A stretch of DNA of 64,000 nucleotides, from NCBI RefSeq assembly GCF_000689255.1, contig NZ_HG964446.1, positions 3,194,854-3,258,853 on the forward strand, given 5' to 3'. The notes beneath the pieces are model-generated. The model ran no database searches and was not told the DNA's origin. It saw nothing but the letters and a program-made list of their open reading frames with translations. The number at the start of each line of letters is the position of its first letter. Positions within the stretch are counted from its first letter, which is position 1. The position numbers and the translations under genes were made by a program. The DNA is from Mycobacterium triplex. Lineage in GTDB: Bacteria > Actinomycetota > Actinomycetes > Mycobacteriales > Mycobacteriaceae. This document shows, piece after piece, positions 56,179 to 64,000 of this stretch.

Positions 56179-56988
56179 CTATCCCAGCTGGTCACGCAGG
56201 GATGTCAAGGTATTCGCCAGGATGCGCGAGACCTGCATCTGTGACACCCCGATTCGGTCGGCGATCTGGCTCTGGGTCATGGATTCGAAGAACCGCATGT
56301 GCAGGACCTCGCGCTCGCGCTCGGGGAGCTCGGCGATCAGGCAGCGCACCGCCTCGCGGTTGGTGATGTGGTCGATCTGGGGATCGACGGCACCCACCGC
56401 ATCCGCGACGAGGCGAGCTTTGCCGGATCCGTCGGGGCCCACCGGTGCGTCGAGCGACTCCAGCTGGTATGCGTCGCCCGCGACCAGGCATTCGACGATC
56501 TCGTCGTGCGCGACCCCCAGCTCCTCCGACAGCTCACGCGCGGTCGGGGCGCGACCCAGCTTCTGGACCAAATCCGCTGTCGCCCGACTGATTTGGACGT
56601 GGAGCTCGCGCAACCGCCGTGGCACCCGCATGCCCCAGCTGTAGTCGCGGAAGTGGCGCCGAACCTCGCCCATCATGGTGGGAATCGCGAAGCCGATGAA
56701 ACTGGGTCCCTTGGCGGGGTCGAACCGGTTGATGGCGTTCATCAGTCCCAGCCGCGCGACTTGGGTGAGGTCGTCGAGGCCCTCGCCGCGTCGTGCGAAG
56801 TGGCGAGCCACGTGGTCGGCCAGCGGTAGGCACCGTCGCACGATGCACTCGCGCTGGCGGCGGTATTCGTGCGATTCGACCGGCAGCATGCTCAGTATCC
56901 GGAACATATCGACGACGTCGTCGTAGGAATCGTCGTTGTGCGTACTGGTCGATCGGGCGGGCCGCGGCGGAGCGAGGACTTCGGTCAT
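56179..56988 (-). CDS. Sigma-70 family factor, SigF/SigB-type
   Basis: A 269-residue alternative sigma factor. Region 2 reads ADHVARHFARRGEGLDDLTQVARLGLMNAI, broken by conserved RFDP; region 3 is around MRVPRRLRELHVQI and GRAPTARELSEELG; region 4 ends in ELPEREREVLHMRFFESM and the helix-turn-helix TQSQIADRIGVSQMQVSR. It directs RNA polymerase to a stress- or growth-phase-type promoter set. M. tuberculosis SigF lies behind its anti-sigma UsfX; no anti-sigma gene adjoins this one, so it may be a paralogue with separate control. Confidence 0.9.
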   Translation of the reverse strand: MTEVLAPPRPARSTSTHNDDSYDDVVDMFRILSMLPVESHEYRRQRECIVRRCLPLADHVARHFARRGEGLDDLTQVARLGLMNAINRFDPAKGPSFIGFAIPTMMGEVRRHFRDYSWGMRVPRRLRELHVQISRATADLVQKLGRAPTARELSEELGVAHDEIVECLVAGDAYQLESLDAPVGPDGSGKARLVADAVGAVDPQIDHITNREAVRCLIAELPEREREVLHMRFFESMTQSQIADRIGVSQMQVSRILANTLTSLRDQLG

Positions 56989-57445
56989 CTACTCAACCGC
57001 CCCCTCGCAGCAGGCGGTATGAAAACGTCTGTGCCCGAATGAATTTGCATTGCGGCACTTCCTTCGAAGTTGCTTGCAATGAGGTTTCGCAGGCGATTGC
57101 CCGCCGCCTCGCTGCGACCGTCCGTCGGACACGTATCGGTTGTTCGCAGTGCGCCGGGGCGCCAAAGAGGAACCGGAAAATGTTGATAGCCGGAGCCTTA
57201 ACCCAGCAGCCGGGTGGCTTGCTGACCGCTTTTAGCTAAACGGCGACGTGTCCAGAACGGACTCAATGCCTGATACTACGCCCCCCGGCCATGAATGGCT
57301 CGCTGTTTCCCTTTACCGCCCGGTGAGCAACCTCCGCCCGACCCGATCAACTCCCAACGCGTACTGTTCGGCAAATGTCGGTGACCTGCGTCGCGGGGCG
57401 CATCTGTGAGCAGTATCGGGAACACGCCGGTGGGAGCTGGTGGTG
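56989..57445. other. 457-bp gap, no gene found
   Basis: The space lies between two divergent genes (sigma factor, SDR). No frame looks coding: candidate products are basic with no motif. It must carry both promoters. I looked for a SigF-type promoter (GGTTT, GGGTAT) and saw no convincing match. A GGGAG site lies just before the SDR start. Confidence 0.5.
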
Positions 57446-58351
57446 ATGAGCGGCCAGGGCTTACTGGCCGGGCGCGGGGCGGTGGTGTCGGGAGGAAGCC
57501 GCGGCATCGGCCGCGCGGTCGTCGAGCTGCTGGGCGAGCTCGGTGCCGGTGTGGTGGTCAACGGCCGTGACGGCGATGCCGTGGCGGACACCGTCGCGGC
57601 CGTCACCGCATCCGGAGGCCGAGCCGTCGCGGTGGTCGGTTCCGCGGACGACGAGGCCGTCGCGGCCGCGCTCGTGGACAGCTGCCGCGACACGTTCGGG
57701 CGATTCGACATCCTGATCAACTGCGCCGGGATAGCCGAACCGCCCGGCTCATCGATCCTGGAAATCACGCCCGCCGAGTTCGATCGGCTGATCAGCGCCC
57801 ACGTCGGCACGGTGTTCCACACCTGCCGGGTCGCCGCGCGGGCGATGGTCGCGCAGGGCCATGGGACGATCGTCAACACCGGCTCGGTGGCCTTTCTGGG
57901 CGACTACGGCGGCACCGGCTACCCCGCGGGCAAGGGCGCCGTCAACGGCTTGACGGTGGCCATCGCCGCGGAGCTCAAAGCCACGGGCGTGCGGGCCAAC
58001 GTCGTGTGTCCCGGCGCGCGGACGCGACTGTCGACCGGAGCCGAGTACGAAAGGCATATCGCGGATTTGCACCGCCGCGGATTGCTGGACGACGTGACCA
58101 TGCAGGCCTCGCTGGATAGTGCCCCGCCACGTTTTGTGGCCCCGCTCTACGCGTATCTCGCGAGCGACCGGGCGCGTGACGTGACCGGCCAGATCCTGGT
58201 TGCCGCAGGCGGATTCGTCGGGCGTTTCGATCGGCCGGTGCCGTCGCTGTTGGGTTATCGCGACCACCACGACTCGGAGCCGTGGTCGATCGAGGACCTG
58301 CACACGATGATTGGCGCGGCGAAACCGCATACACACGGCAACCAGCCCTGA
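57446..58351 (+). CDS. SDR family oxidoreductase
   Basis: A 301-residue SDR with AVVSGGSRGIGRAVVEL, VNGRDGDAV, INCAGIAEPPGS, NTGSVAFLGDYG and active-site YPAGK. The C-terminal extension (FVGRFDRPVPSLLGYRDH) is longer than the classical fold. ATG 57446 was chosen for spacing from GGGAG; two in-frame GTGs just before it are possible. It is followed by a flavin monooxygenase, a DUF4389 protein and a methyltransferase on the same strand. The substrate is unknown. Confidence 0.85.
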   Translation: MSGQGLLAGRGAVVSGGSRGIGRAVVELLGELGAGVVVNGRDGDAVADTVAAVTASGGRAVAVVGSADDEAVAAALVDSCRDTFGRFDILINCAGIAEPPGSSILEITPAEFDRLISAHVGTVFHTCRVAARAMVAQGHGTIVNTGSVAFLGDYGGTGYPAGKGAVNGLTVAIAAELKATGVRANVVCPGARTRLSTGAEYERHIADLHRRGLLDDVTMQASLDSAPPRFVAPLYAYLASDRARDVTGQILVAAGGFVGRFDRPVPSLLGYRDHHDSEPWSIEDLHTMIGAAKPHTHGNQP

Positions 58352-58446
58352 ACCGATTCGCGCGCCCTTACGTGTCCAGGAGAGTGACGAGCCGAAGCAA
58401 GATAGCTGACCACCCACTGGCGGAACCGCGCCGGATCAGCGGGCGG

Positions 58447-59721
58447 ATGGAACAGCGTGATCGCAGCGGCGCCGGCGGTCATATCAGCCGATTACCATCA
58501 CAGCGGGGGCGATCGGGCCGACCACTTCGGGTCCTGGTGATCGGCGCGGGAGTGAGCGGCGTTTCGGTTGCCCGCGGATTGCTGCGCGACGGACACGACG
58601 TCACGGTCTTCGACCAGCGTGCCGATACGCGGGCGGGTGGCGGCGCCATCACCATCTGGTCCAACGGCGAGACGGTCTTGCGCCAGCTCGGCGTCGACAT
58701 GGACGGGGCAGGTCAACCGCTGTCCAGCGTCCGGCTGCTGACGTCGAAAGGTCACCGGGTCGCCACGCTGGACGTGGACGCGATGGTGCGCCGACTGGGC
58801 GCGGCCGTCCGGATGATTCCACGCCGGGTGCTGCTGGAACGGCTGCTGACGGATTTTCCGGCCGACCGCATCCGCTGCAACGCGCGCGCCGCCCAGGTCA
58901 TCACGATGCCCGATGGCGTGGCGGTTGGGTTCGAGGACGGCAGCGTAGTCGACGGCGACCTGCTGATCGGTGCCGACGGTCTGCATTCGGTGATCCGGGA
59001 TGTGGTCGGCGCGCCCGCCGCCGAGCCGACAGGCTGGTGCAGCTGGCAGGGCCTGGTCAGCCTGCCCGAGATCGCAGAAAGGAAGACCGCTTTCCTCGTC
59101 ATCGGCTCCGCTGGGAACACGGGCCTCTGGCCGGCGGGTGGCGCGAATGCCCAGTGGTGGTTCGACTTGCCGTGGTCCCACGATTTCATTCGGCCACAGC
59201 GCCCGATCGAAGCGATCCGGTCGACCTTCGCCGGCTGGTCTGATGCGGTCGATTTGGTGCTCGCGAAACTGACCGACGACGATTTGGCCCAGTCGCCCTA
59301 CCCACATTTCCGGCATCCGGTACCGGCGCCGCTCAGCGCCGGACCGGTGACCCTGCTGGGCGATGCCGCGCACACGATGCCGCCCACGTTCGCGCAGGGA
59401 ACGAATCAGGCTCTGCTCGACACCATGGTGTTGTGCAAGGCGATTTCGGGTCTGGACGGCGGCAGCAGCCGGACCGAGCTGTCGCGTGCGCTGCGCTCGT
59501 ACGAGAAAACCCGGCGACGTCAGGTGAGCGTGGTATCCCGGGTCGCGTCGCTGCAAGTCTCCCATCGCGAATCCGTATTGAGACCCGCGGCGTTGCTGCC
59601 GGATCGCGTGCACACCTGGATATTGACCCACTTTGTGCGGATGACCAGCCACCCGCGGATGGCGGCGCAGATCGACCGCGGTCTCGCGGCCGCAAGTCCG
59701 ATCAGGCGATGCGCACCGTGA
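58447..59721 (+). CDS. FAD-dependent monooxygenase
   Basis: A class A flavin monooxygenase of about 424 residues: VLVIGAGVSGVSVARGLL, FDQRADTRAGGGAITIW, GADGLHSVIRDVVG and the GD motif LLGDAAHTMPPTFAQGTNQA. The start is uncertain; ATG 58447 was chosen, but the family normally begins a few residues before VLVIGAG, so an initiation near 58530 is possible. It hydroxylates an aromatic or similar substrate. It overlaps the DUF4389 gene by 13 bp. Confidence 0.82.
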   Translation: MEQRDRSGAGGHISRLPSQRGRSGRPLRVLVIGAGVSGVSVARGLLRDGHDVTVFDQRADTRAGGGAITIWSNGETVLRQLGVDMDGAGQPLSSVRLLTSKGHRVATLDVDAMVRRLGAAVRMIPRRVLLERLLTDFPADRIRCNARAAQVITMPDGVAVGFEDGSVVDGDLLIGADGLHSVIRDVVGAPAAEPTGWCSWQGLVSLPEIAERKTAFLVIGSAGNTGLWPAGGANAQWWFDLPWSHDFIRPQRPIEAIRSTFAGWSDAVDLVLAKLTDDDLAQSPYPHFRHPVPAPLSAGPVTLLGDAAHTMPPTFAQGTNQALLDTMVLCKAISGLDGGSSRTELSRALRSYEKTRRRQVSVVSRVASLQVSHRESVLRPAALLPDRVHTWILTHFVRMTSHPRMAAQIDRGLAAASPIRRCAP

Positions 59722-60347
59722 CCGAACCTCGGGTCGTCGAGATCCATCCAGCGTGTGCGCGGGTCGAAACCGTCCGCGTGCGTGGCGATTTCGATTACCC
59801 GTCCCGCTGGTTATGGCTCGTCAAATGGTGTGTGCTGGCGGTGCCGCACTACCCGATCCTGATTCTTCTGTATCTGATGTATCCGATCCTGACGGTCGTG
59901 GCCGGTGTCGCGATCCTGTTCACCGGACGCTATCCACGCCCGATCTTCGACTTCAATGTCGGGGTGCTGCGATGGTCGTGGCGAGTCATGAACTACCGGT
60001 TTCCGATGAACAGCACCGACAAATATCCACCCTTCACGCTGGCGGCCCGGCCCGACTATCCGGGCGAGCTCGAGGTCGAATACCCCGATCACCTGACGAA
60101 TTGGGCCGTCCTGGTGAAGACGTGGTTATTGGGGGTCCCGCAGGTATTGCTGTGCTGGGCGATGGAGCCGCTGCTGCAGGTGCTCTGCGTGATCTCAGCG
60201 GTGGCGTTGTTGTGCACCGGGACGATCCCGCAGGGCATCTTCGATCTGCTGATGGGCATCGTGCGATGGCGCTATCGGGTGGCGGTGTATGTATCGTTGA
60301 TGCGTGACGAGTATCCGCCTTTCCGAATGGACCTAGGTAGCCGCTAA
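59709..60347 (+). CDS. DUF4389 membrane protein
   Basis: A 212-residue membrane protein with two DUF4389-like repeats: FDYPSRWLWLVKWCVLAVPH with its following helices, then YPDHLTNWAVLVKTWLLGVPQ. Each repeat has the Pro/Trp-rich loop and two membrane segments, as in this actinobacterial family. Function is unknown. It overlaps the flavin monooxygenase by 13 bp and lies 14 bp before a methyltransferase gene. Confidence 0.85.
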   Translation: MRTVTEPRVVEIHPACARVETVRVRGDFDYPSRWLWLVKWCVLAVPHYPILILLYLMYPILTVVAGVAILFTGRYPRPIFDFNVGVLRWSWRVMNYRFPMNSTDKYPPFTLAARPDYPGELEVEYPDHLTNWAVLVKTWLLGVPQVLLCWAMEPLLQVLCVISAVALLCTGTIPQGIFDLLMGIVRWRYRVAVYVSLMRDEYPPFRMDLGSR

Positions 60348-60361
60348 CGCCCGGTAATCCG

Positions 60362-60967
60362 TTGTTTCCCTACATATACCGGTTCGGCCAGCCGGTCTTC
60401 GATCGCCTCTTCTACAACCGGTATCGCCGAGACGCGATCGCGCATGCGACGGGCCGGCTGCTGATGGTGGGCCTCGGACCGGGTACCGACATGCTGTTCG
60501 TCCCGCCCGCGGTCACCTCGATCTCGGCGGTCGAGCCGGTGGCCGCGTTCCGGCAGATGGCGTCTCGTCTCGCGTTACGCAACGGGATCACGGCCGACAT
60601 CGTCGATGGGACCGGTGAGTCGATACCGTTCGGCGACAACAGTTTCGACTCGGTTCATATCGGGTTGGTGTTGTGCTCGGTTGACGACGTCACCGCGACT
60701 CTGGCCGAGATCCGCCGGGTCCTGGTGCCGGGTGGCCGGCTGGTCGTCCTCGAGCACGTGCGCGGCGTGGGTGCGACGGGCCGGTTCCAGGACCTGATCG
60801 CCAAGCCATGGTCCTGGTTGGCCGCGGGCTGCAAACCGAACCGGCGAACCGTCGACTCGATTGCGGCCGCCGGATTCGACACCGCGAACCTGCGCAGCAT
60901 CCCGCGCACCCCGGTGCCGTTTCCGTGCAAACCTCATCTGCAGGGATTTGCCACGCTCACCGAATAG
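60362..60967 (+). CDS. Class I SAM-dependent methyltransferase
   Basis: A 201-residue methyltransferase with the fold of the UbiE/Methyltransf_11 type: the SAM loop LLMVGLGPGTDMLFV, acidic strand end SAVEPVAAF, DGTGESIPFGDNSFDSV, and VPGGRLVVLEHVR. The acceptor is likely a lipid or quinone-like molecule. The start is TTG 60362, the only start before the family N-terminus FPYIYRFGQPVFD. It converges on the ABC permease with 3 bp between stops. Confidence 0.82.
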   Translation: MFPYIYRFGQPVFDRLFYNRYRRDAIAHATGRLLMVGLGPGTDMLFVPPAVTSISAVEPVAAFRQMASRLALRNGITADIVDGTGESIPFGDNSFDSVHIGLVLCSVDDVTATLAEIRRVLVPGGRLVVLEHVRGVGATGRFQDLIAKPWSWLAAGCKPNRRTVDSIAAAGFDTANLRSIPRTPVPFPCKPHLQGFATLTE

Positions 60968-60970
60968 CTC

Positions 60971-63490
60971 TCACTCGACGCCGATCGCTTCGATGATGTT
61001 CAATCGCGCGGCGCGACGGGCCGGCGGCACCGAGCCGAGCAGACTGATGGCCAGCGCGCCGAGGGTGAAGGCCAGCGCCATCCAACTGGGATGGAAGGTG
61101 ACGTGGAAATTCATCATGTCGCCGCTGACCAGACTGAACAGCCACTGGTCCGCACACCCGAAGGCCAGCCCCAAAACGCCGCCCACAAAACCGATTCCGG
61201 CCGCCTCGGCCAACACCATCCGCAGCGTGAACCGGCGGCTGGAGCCCATCGCCCGCAGCACCCCGATTTCGCGGCGCCGCTCCAGCACGGACAACGTCAG
61301 GGTGTTGAGCAACGCGACCGCGGCCACCAGTACGACGATGATCCAGACGGCGTTGGCGATGAACATGCTCTGATGCATCGGCGCTTCGAGCCCCGCCAGC
61401 TCGGCTCCGCCGTCATAGACATAGTTCGGTGCGGGCACCGCCGCACGGATATCGGTCAGCAGGCGATGGGAATCCACGCCCGGGACCGCAGCGATCTGCA
61501 GCGTCGTCGCGACCGGGCGGTCAAACCACTCCCGCATTTGATCCAGGCTCAGACCCAGGGTGCCGATGACGGTGGAGAAATAGGGCACCAGCGCCAGCAC
61601 CGTCGCCTGCCGCACACCGTGCGGTGTTTGCATGCGGAGCGGGTCGCCAACCCGAACGTGCAGGTTCTTACCCAGATTCTGCGTGAGCACGACCCCGCGA
61701 CCGGCCAGCACGTCGTCGCGCACCTGTGGGTCGAGCGCGCGGAACAGCGGGTCGGTGGTTCCGGCCGAGAATCCGTCGAGCATCACCCGCGTACCCCCGA
61801 CCTCGGCGAACCCGTATGCGCCCTCGGTGACATGGGCTACGCCCGGCACGGCAGCCAGCTTGCCGGAAAGTCCTTGCGGCAGCGCATCAGTGGGGTAGGT
61901 GTCCGGAGAATTCGCGCTCACCCACACCGGGGTGTCGGTCACCGGTGCGAAAATGCCACGCGCCGAGCGGATCATGTCGTTGTTCGTGCCGGTGATCGTG
62001 ACGGTGGTGATGACCGCGATGACCACCGTCATCACCGTCGCCCACACCCGCCGCGGAGCGCGCTCGATGGTCGCGGCGGCAAGGGCGCCGACGGTGCCGA
62101 ATATTCGCGCCGTTGCGGCCGCGGCGTTGACGATGGGCATCGTGAGCGCGAAACCGAGTGCGATCTCCGCGGAGAACACGGCCGACATCGCGATGAACGC
62201 CAGCACGCCGCGCTGGGTGATGACGACCGCGATCGACGCAGCGAAAACCACGGCCGCTCCGATGCCGCATACCATCCGCAGCCAGTGCGGTACCCGGTCG
62301 GCGGCCGACACTCCGACGGGTGCCAATGCCTCGATGGGTGCGACCTTGTACACCTGGCGGGCGGCCATCGCCGAGGCCACCACGCTGGTGAGCACGGTCG
62401 TCACGATGGCGACCGGGATCGCGTAGCTGGGTAGCCAGTATTCGATGCGGGCTTCGAGGCCTTGCGTCATGGCCGGCGGTAACCGGCCAATCGCGATGCG
62501 GCCCATCAGGATTCCGATCGCCGACCCGATCGCGCCGCCGATCATCCCAAGGAGCGCCGCTTCGGCCAGCATGTCGCGGACGATGACGGCACGCCGGCCG
62601 CCGATCGCACGCAGCAGCGAGATGACGGGCCGGCGCTGGGTGATGGCCATGGTCATCGTGGTGTAGATCAAGAAGGCGCCGACCATCAGCGCCACCATCG
62701 CGCCCATCAGGGCCATGTAGTTCATCAGCTTGACACCGTCGCCGGCCCGGGTAGCCCGCATACTCGGGTCGGCGACGATGGCCCGTCCGTTCACCGCTGC
62801 GCTGACCGCGGAGCGCACCTGGCCCAGCTCCGCACCGGGTTTGATCGTGACCAGAATCGAGTCGAGCTGACCCTGACGGCCGGTGATGTTCTGTGCCAAC
62901 GTAAGTGGTGCCAGGACGTAATGTCCGCCGTTGAGGGCCGCAACCTCTTTGCCGGCGAGCACCTCGGTCACCGTGACCGAGCCCGAGCCGAGTTGGAACG
63001 TCTGGCCTTTGGCACGACCGACCGCCGGGCCGACGCGAACTCCGTTCGCGGGTCCGGGTGGATTCGCCGCCGACTGTTCCGGCGCACCACTTTTCAACGC
63101 GTCTTTGAGCGCGCCGCCCAACGCCGCGAGGCGATCGTCGGCGCCGAACAGCAGCACCGGCCCCGACGAGGTGGACACCGTTGTCCGGATCATGGGCGCG
63201 GCGGTAGCCACCCCGGGAACCGCGGCCACGTCGGCGGCGATCGCGTCGGGAAATCCCGCGTCGGTGATCCCGGAAACCTCCAGCGAGGCGATGCCGGCGA
63301 TGCCGTCGCTGAGCCGATTGACCGATCCGGTGATCGACCCGAAGATTCCGAACACGGCCACCAAATACATTGCGGAGACTGCCATTACCGCAATCGAGGC
63401 GACAGTCCGCCGCCGGTGCACGGCAAGCTCGCGCAGGCTGAAGACGCGTAGCCGGCTGGCGGTGGCGCTGATCGCCGAACCCGCTCTCAC
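60971..63490 (-). CDS. ABC exporter permease, FtsX/MacB type
   Basis: An 839-residue permease with two FtsX modules. The N-terminal helix and periplasmic domain (RTVASIAVMAVSAMYLVAVF, ending near ITGRQGQLDSI) precede membrane helices GAMVALMVGAFLIYTTM and later groups; a second periplasmic domain lies around residues 500-680; the end has ALLNTLTLSVLERRREIGVLR and ARRAARLNIIEAIGV. It pairs with the ATPase gene upstream (4-bp overlap) in an arrangement like Rv0986-Rv0987 or LolCDE/MacB. It may export or extract lipids or lipoproteins. Confidence 0.9.
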   Translation of the reverse strand: MRAGSAISATASRLRVFSLRELAVHRRRTVASIAVMAVSAMYLVAVFGIFGSITGSVNRLSDGIAGIASLEVSGITDAGFPDAIAADVAAVPGVATAAPMIRTTVSTSSGPVLLFGADDRLAALGGALKDALKSGAPEQSAANPPGPANGVRVGPAVGRAKGQTFQLGSGSVTVTEVLAGKEVAALNGGHYVLAPLTLAQNITGRQGQLDSILVTIKPGAELGQVRSAVSAAVNGRAIVADPSMRATRAGDGVKLMNYMALMGAMVALMVGAFLIYTTMTMAITQRRPVISLLRAIGGRRAVIVRDMLAEAALLGMIGGAIGSAIGILMGRIAIGRLPPAMTQGLEARIEYWLPSYAIPVAIVTTVLTSVVASAMAARQVYKVAPIEALAPVGVSAADRVPHWLRMVCGIGAAVVFAASIAVVITQRGVLAFIAMSAVFSAEIALGFALTMPIVNAAAATARIFGTVGALAAATIERAPRRVWATVMTVVIAVITTVTITGTNNDMIRSARGIFAPVTDTPVWVSANSPDTYPTDALPQGLSGKLAAVPGVAHVTEGAYGFAEVGGTRVMLDGFSAGTTDPLFRALDPQVRDDVLAGRGVVLTQNLGKNLHVRVGDPLRMQTPHGVRQATVLALVPYFSTVIGTLGLSLDQMREWFDRPVATTLQIAAVPGVDSHRLLTDIRAAVPAPNYVYDGGAELAGLEAPMHQSMFIANAVWIIVVLVAAVALLNTLTLSVLERRREIGVLRAMGSSRRFTLRMVLAEAAGIGFVGGVLGLAFGCADQWLFSLVSGDMMNFHVTFHPSWMALAFTLGALAISLLGSVPPARRAARLNIIEAIGVE

Positions 63491-64000
63491 ACCAGGACCG
63501 CCGATCGTTCGTTGGAGACGACCCGCCCGTCGGCCAGCATGATCACCCGGTCGGTTGCCTGCGCGGCTTCGGGGTTATGCGTCACCATCACCACCAGCCG
63601 GCCGCGTCCGGCTTCGTGCGCGACGTCGCCGAGCAGCGTCAATATCGAAGCGCCGGTGGCGGTGTCGAGGTTTCCGGTGGGTTCGTCGGCCAGGATCAAG
63701 GGCGGGTCCATCATCAATGCCCGCGCCACCGCGACGCGCTGCATCTGACCACCGGACAGCTCCGCCGGCCGGTGCTCGGTCCGGTGTCCCAGGCCCACTC
63801 GTTCCAGCAGCCGAATCGCATCCGGTTTGGCTCGACCCAGCCGCACGCCGTCGAGCAGCTTGGGGACCGCGACGTTCTCCCAGGCCGACAGCGTCGGTAA
63901 GAGGTTGAAGAACTGGAAGATGAAGCCGACGCGATGATGCCGAAACTGCGATTGCTGGTGGTCATTGAGGCGGCCGATCTCGTCGCCGTCGAATTCGATC
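63487..64000 (-). CDS. ABC transporter ATPase, MacB/LolD type, partial
   Basis: The C-terminal part of a nucleotide-binding subunit; its start lies beyond the right edge of the window. The Q-loop region reads VGFIFQFFNLLPTLSAWENV, the signature ELSGGQMQRVAVARAL, Walker B LILADEPTGNLDT, and the switch His in VMVTHNPEAAQ. Walker A is not in the window. The end overlaps the permease start by 4 bp. It drives the FtsX-type permease by ATP hydrolysis. Confidence 0.9.
   Translation of the reverse strand, partial: IEFDGDEIGRLNDHQQSQFRHHRVGFIFQFFNLLPTLSAWENVAVPKLLDGVRLGRAKPDAIRLLERVGLGHRTEHRPAELSGGQMQRVAVARALMMDPPLILADEPTGNLDTATGASILTLLGDVAHEAGRGRLVVMVTHNPEAAQATDRVIMLADGRVVSNERSAVLV

Overview
The window is high-GC actinobacterial DNA and almost certainly comes from a Mycobacterium. 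The evidence is a near-colinear homologue of the M. tuberculosis FHA-ABC exporter Rv1747, a full-length carboxylic acid reductase of the FadD9 type, a 13E12-type DUF222/HNH protein, an LpqN-like lipoprotein, a SigF-type sigma factor, a mycofactocin-type SDR, and many FadE, FadD, MaoC, SDR, P450 and TetR genes in tightly overlapping operons. The species cannot be fixed from the sequence alone. No rRNA, tRNA or CRISPR array was seen.

Layout. 1-5137: tail of a frameshifted alpha/beta hydrolase, a small acidic protein, the FHA-ABC exporter, a short conserved protein, and a TetR/ferritin-like pair. 5294-14350: a nine-gene plus-strand operon (two FadE, two MaoC, Ltp2-like aldolase, DUF35 protein, HSL-type esterase, Baeyer-Villiger monooxygenase, FadD17-like ligase). 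It resembles the steroid side-chain igr operon joined to a ketone-to-ester module. 14353-19328: a minus-strand operon (SnoaL, amidohydrolase, two SDRs, EamA transporter) with a TetR gene and three copies of a TAGACG-type operator. 19526-27550: alpha/beta hydrolase, membrane proteins, two tandem small secreted proteins, a ligase/class II aldolase/amidohydrolase operon, and a methyltransferase.

27651-35315: nitronate monooxygenase, sulfatase, FAD monooxygenase, an IS110-family insertion with a frameshifted transposase and a possible bridge-RNA region, a Gfo/Idh oxidoreductase, and a TIM-barrel/SecD-head lipoprotein pair. 35496-43921: a TetR followed by a P450, mycofactocin-type SDR, crotonase-like, double CoA-transferase, SDR and kinase-like operon. 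43918-55314: a 13E12 protein, then a long minus-strand operon (TetR, P450, SDR, carboxylic acid reductase, amidohydrolase, two M24 proteins) with an 18-bp palindrome at its head. 55449-64000: lipoprotein, SigF-type sigma factor, SDR, FAD monooxygenase, DUF4389 protein, methyltransferase, and a MacB/FtsX-type ABC exporter that runs off the right edge.

Functionally, most of the window is catabolic. Several self-contained, TetR-controlled cassettes appear able to oxidise a hydrophobic substrate (P450 or BVMO), activate it to a CoA ester (ligase or CoA transferase), and degrade or reduce it (FadE/MaoC/aldolase, or CAR). Substrates are not readable from sequence, so pathway assignments are inferences from gene content and motif detail.
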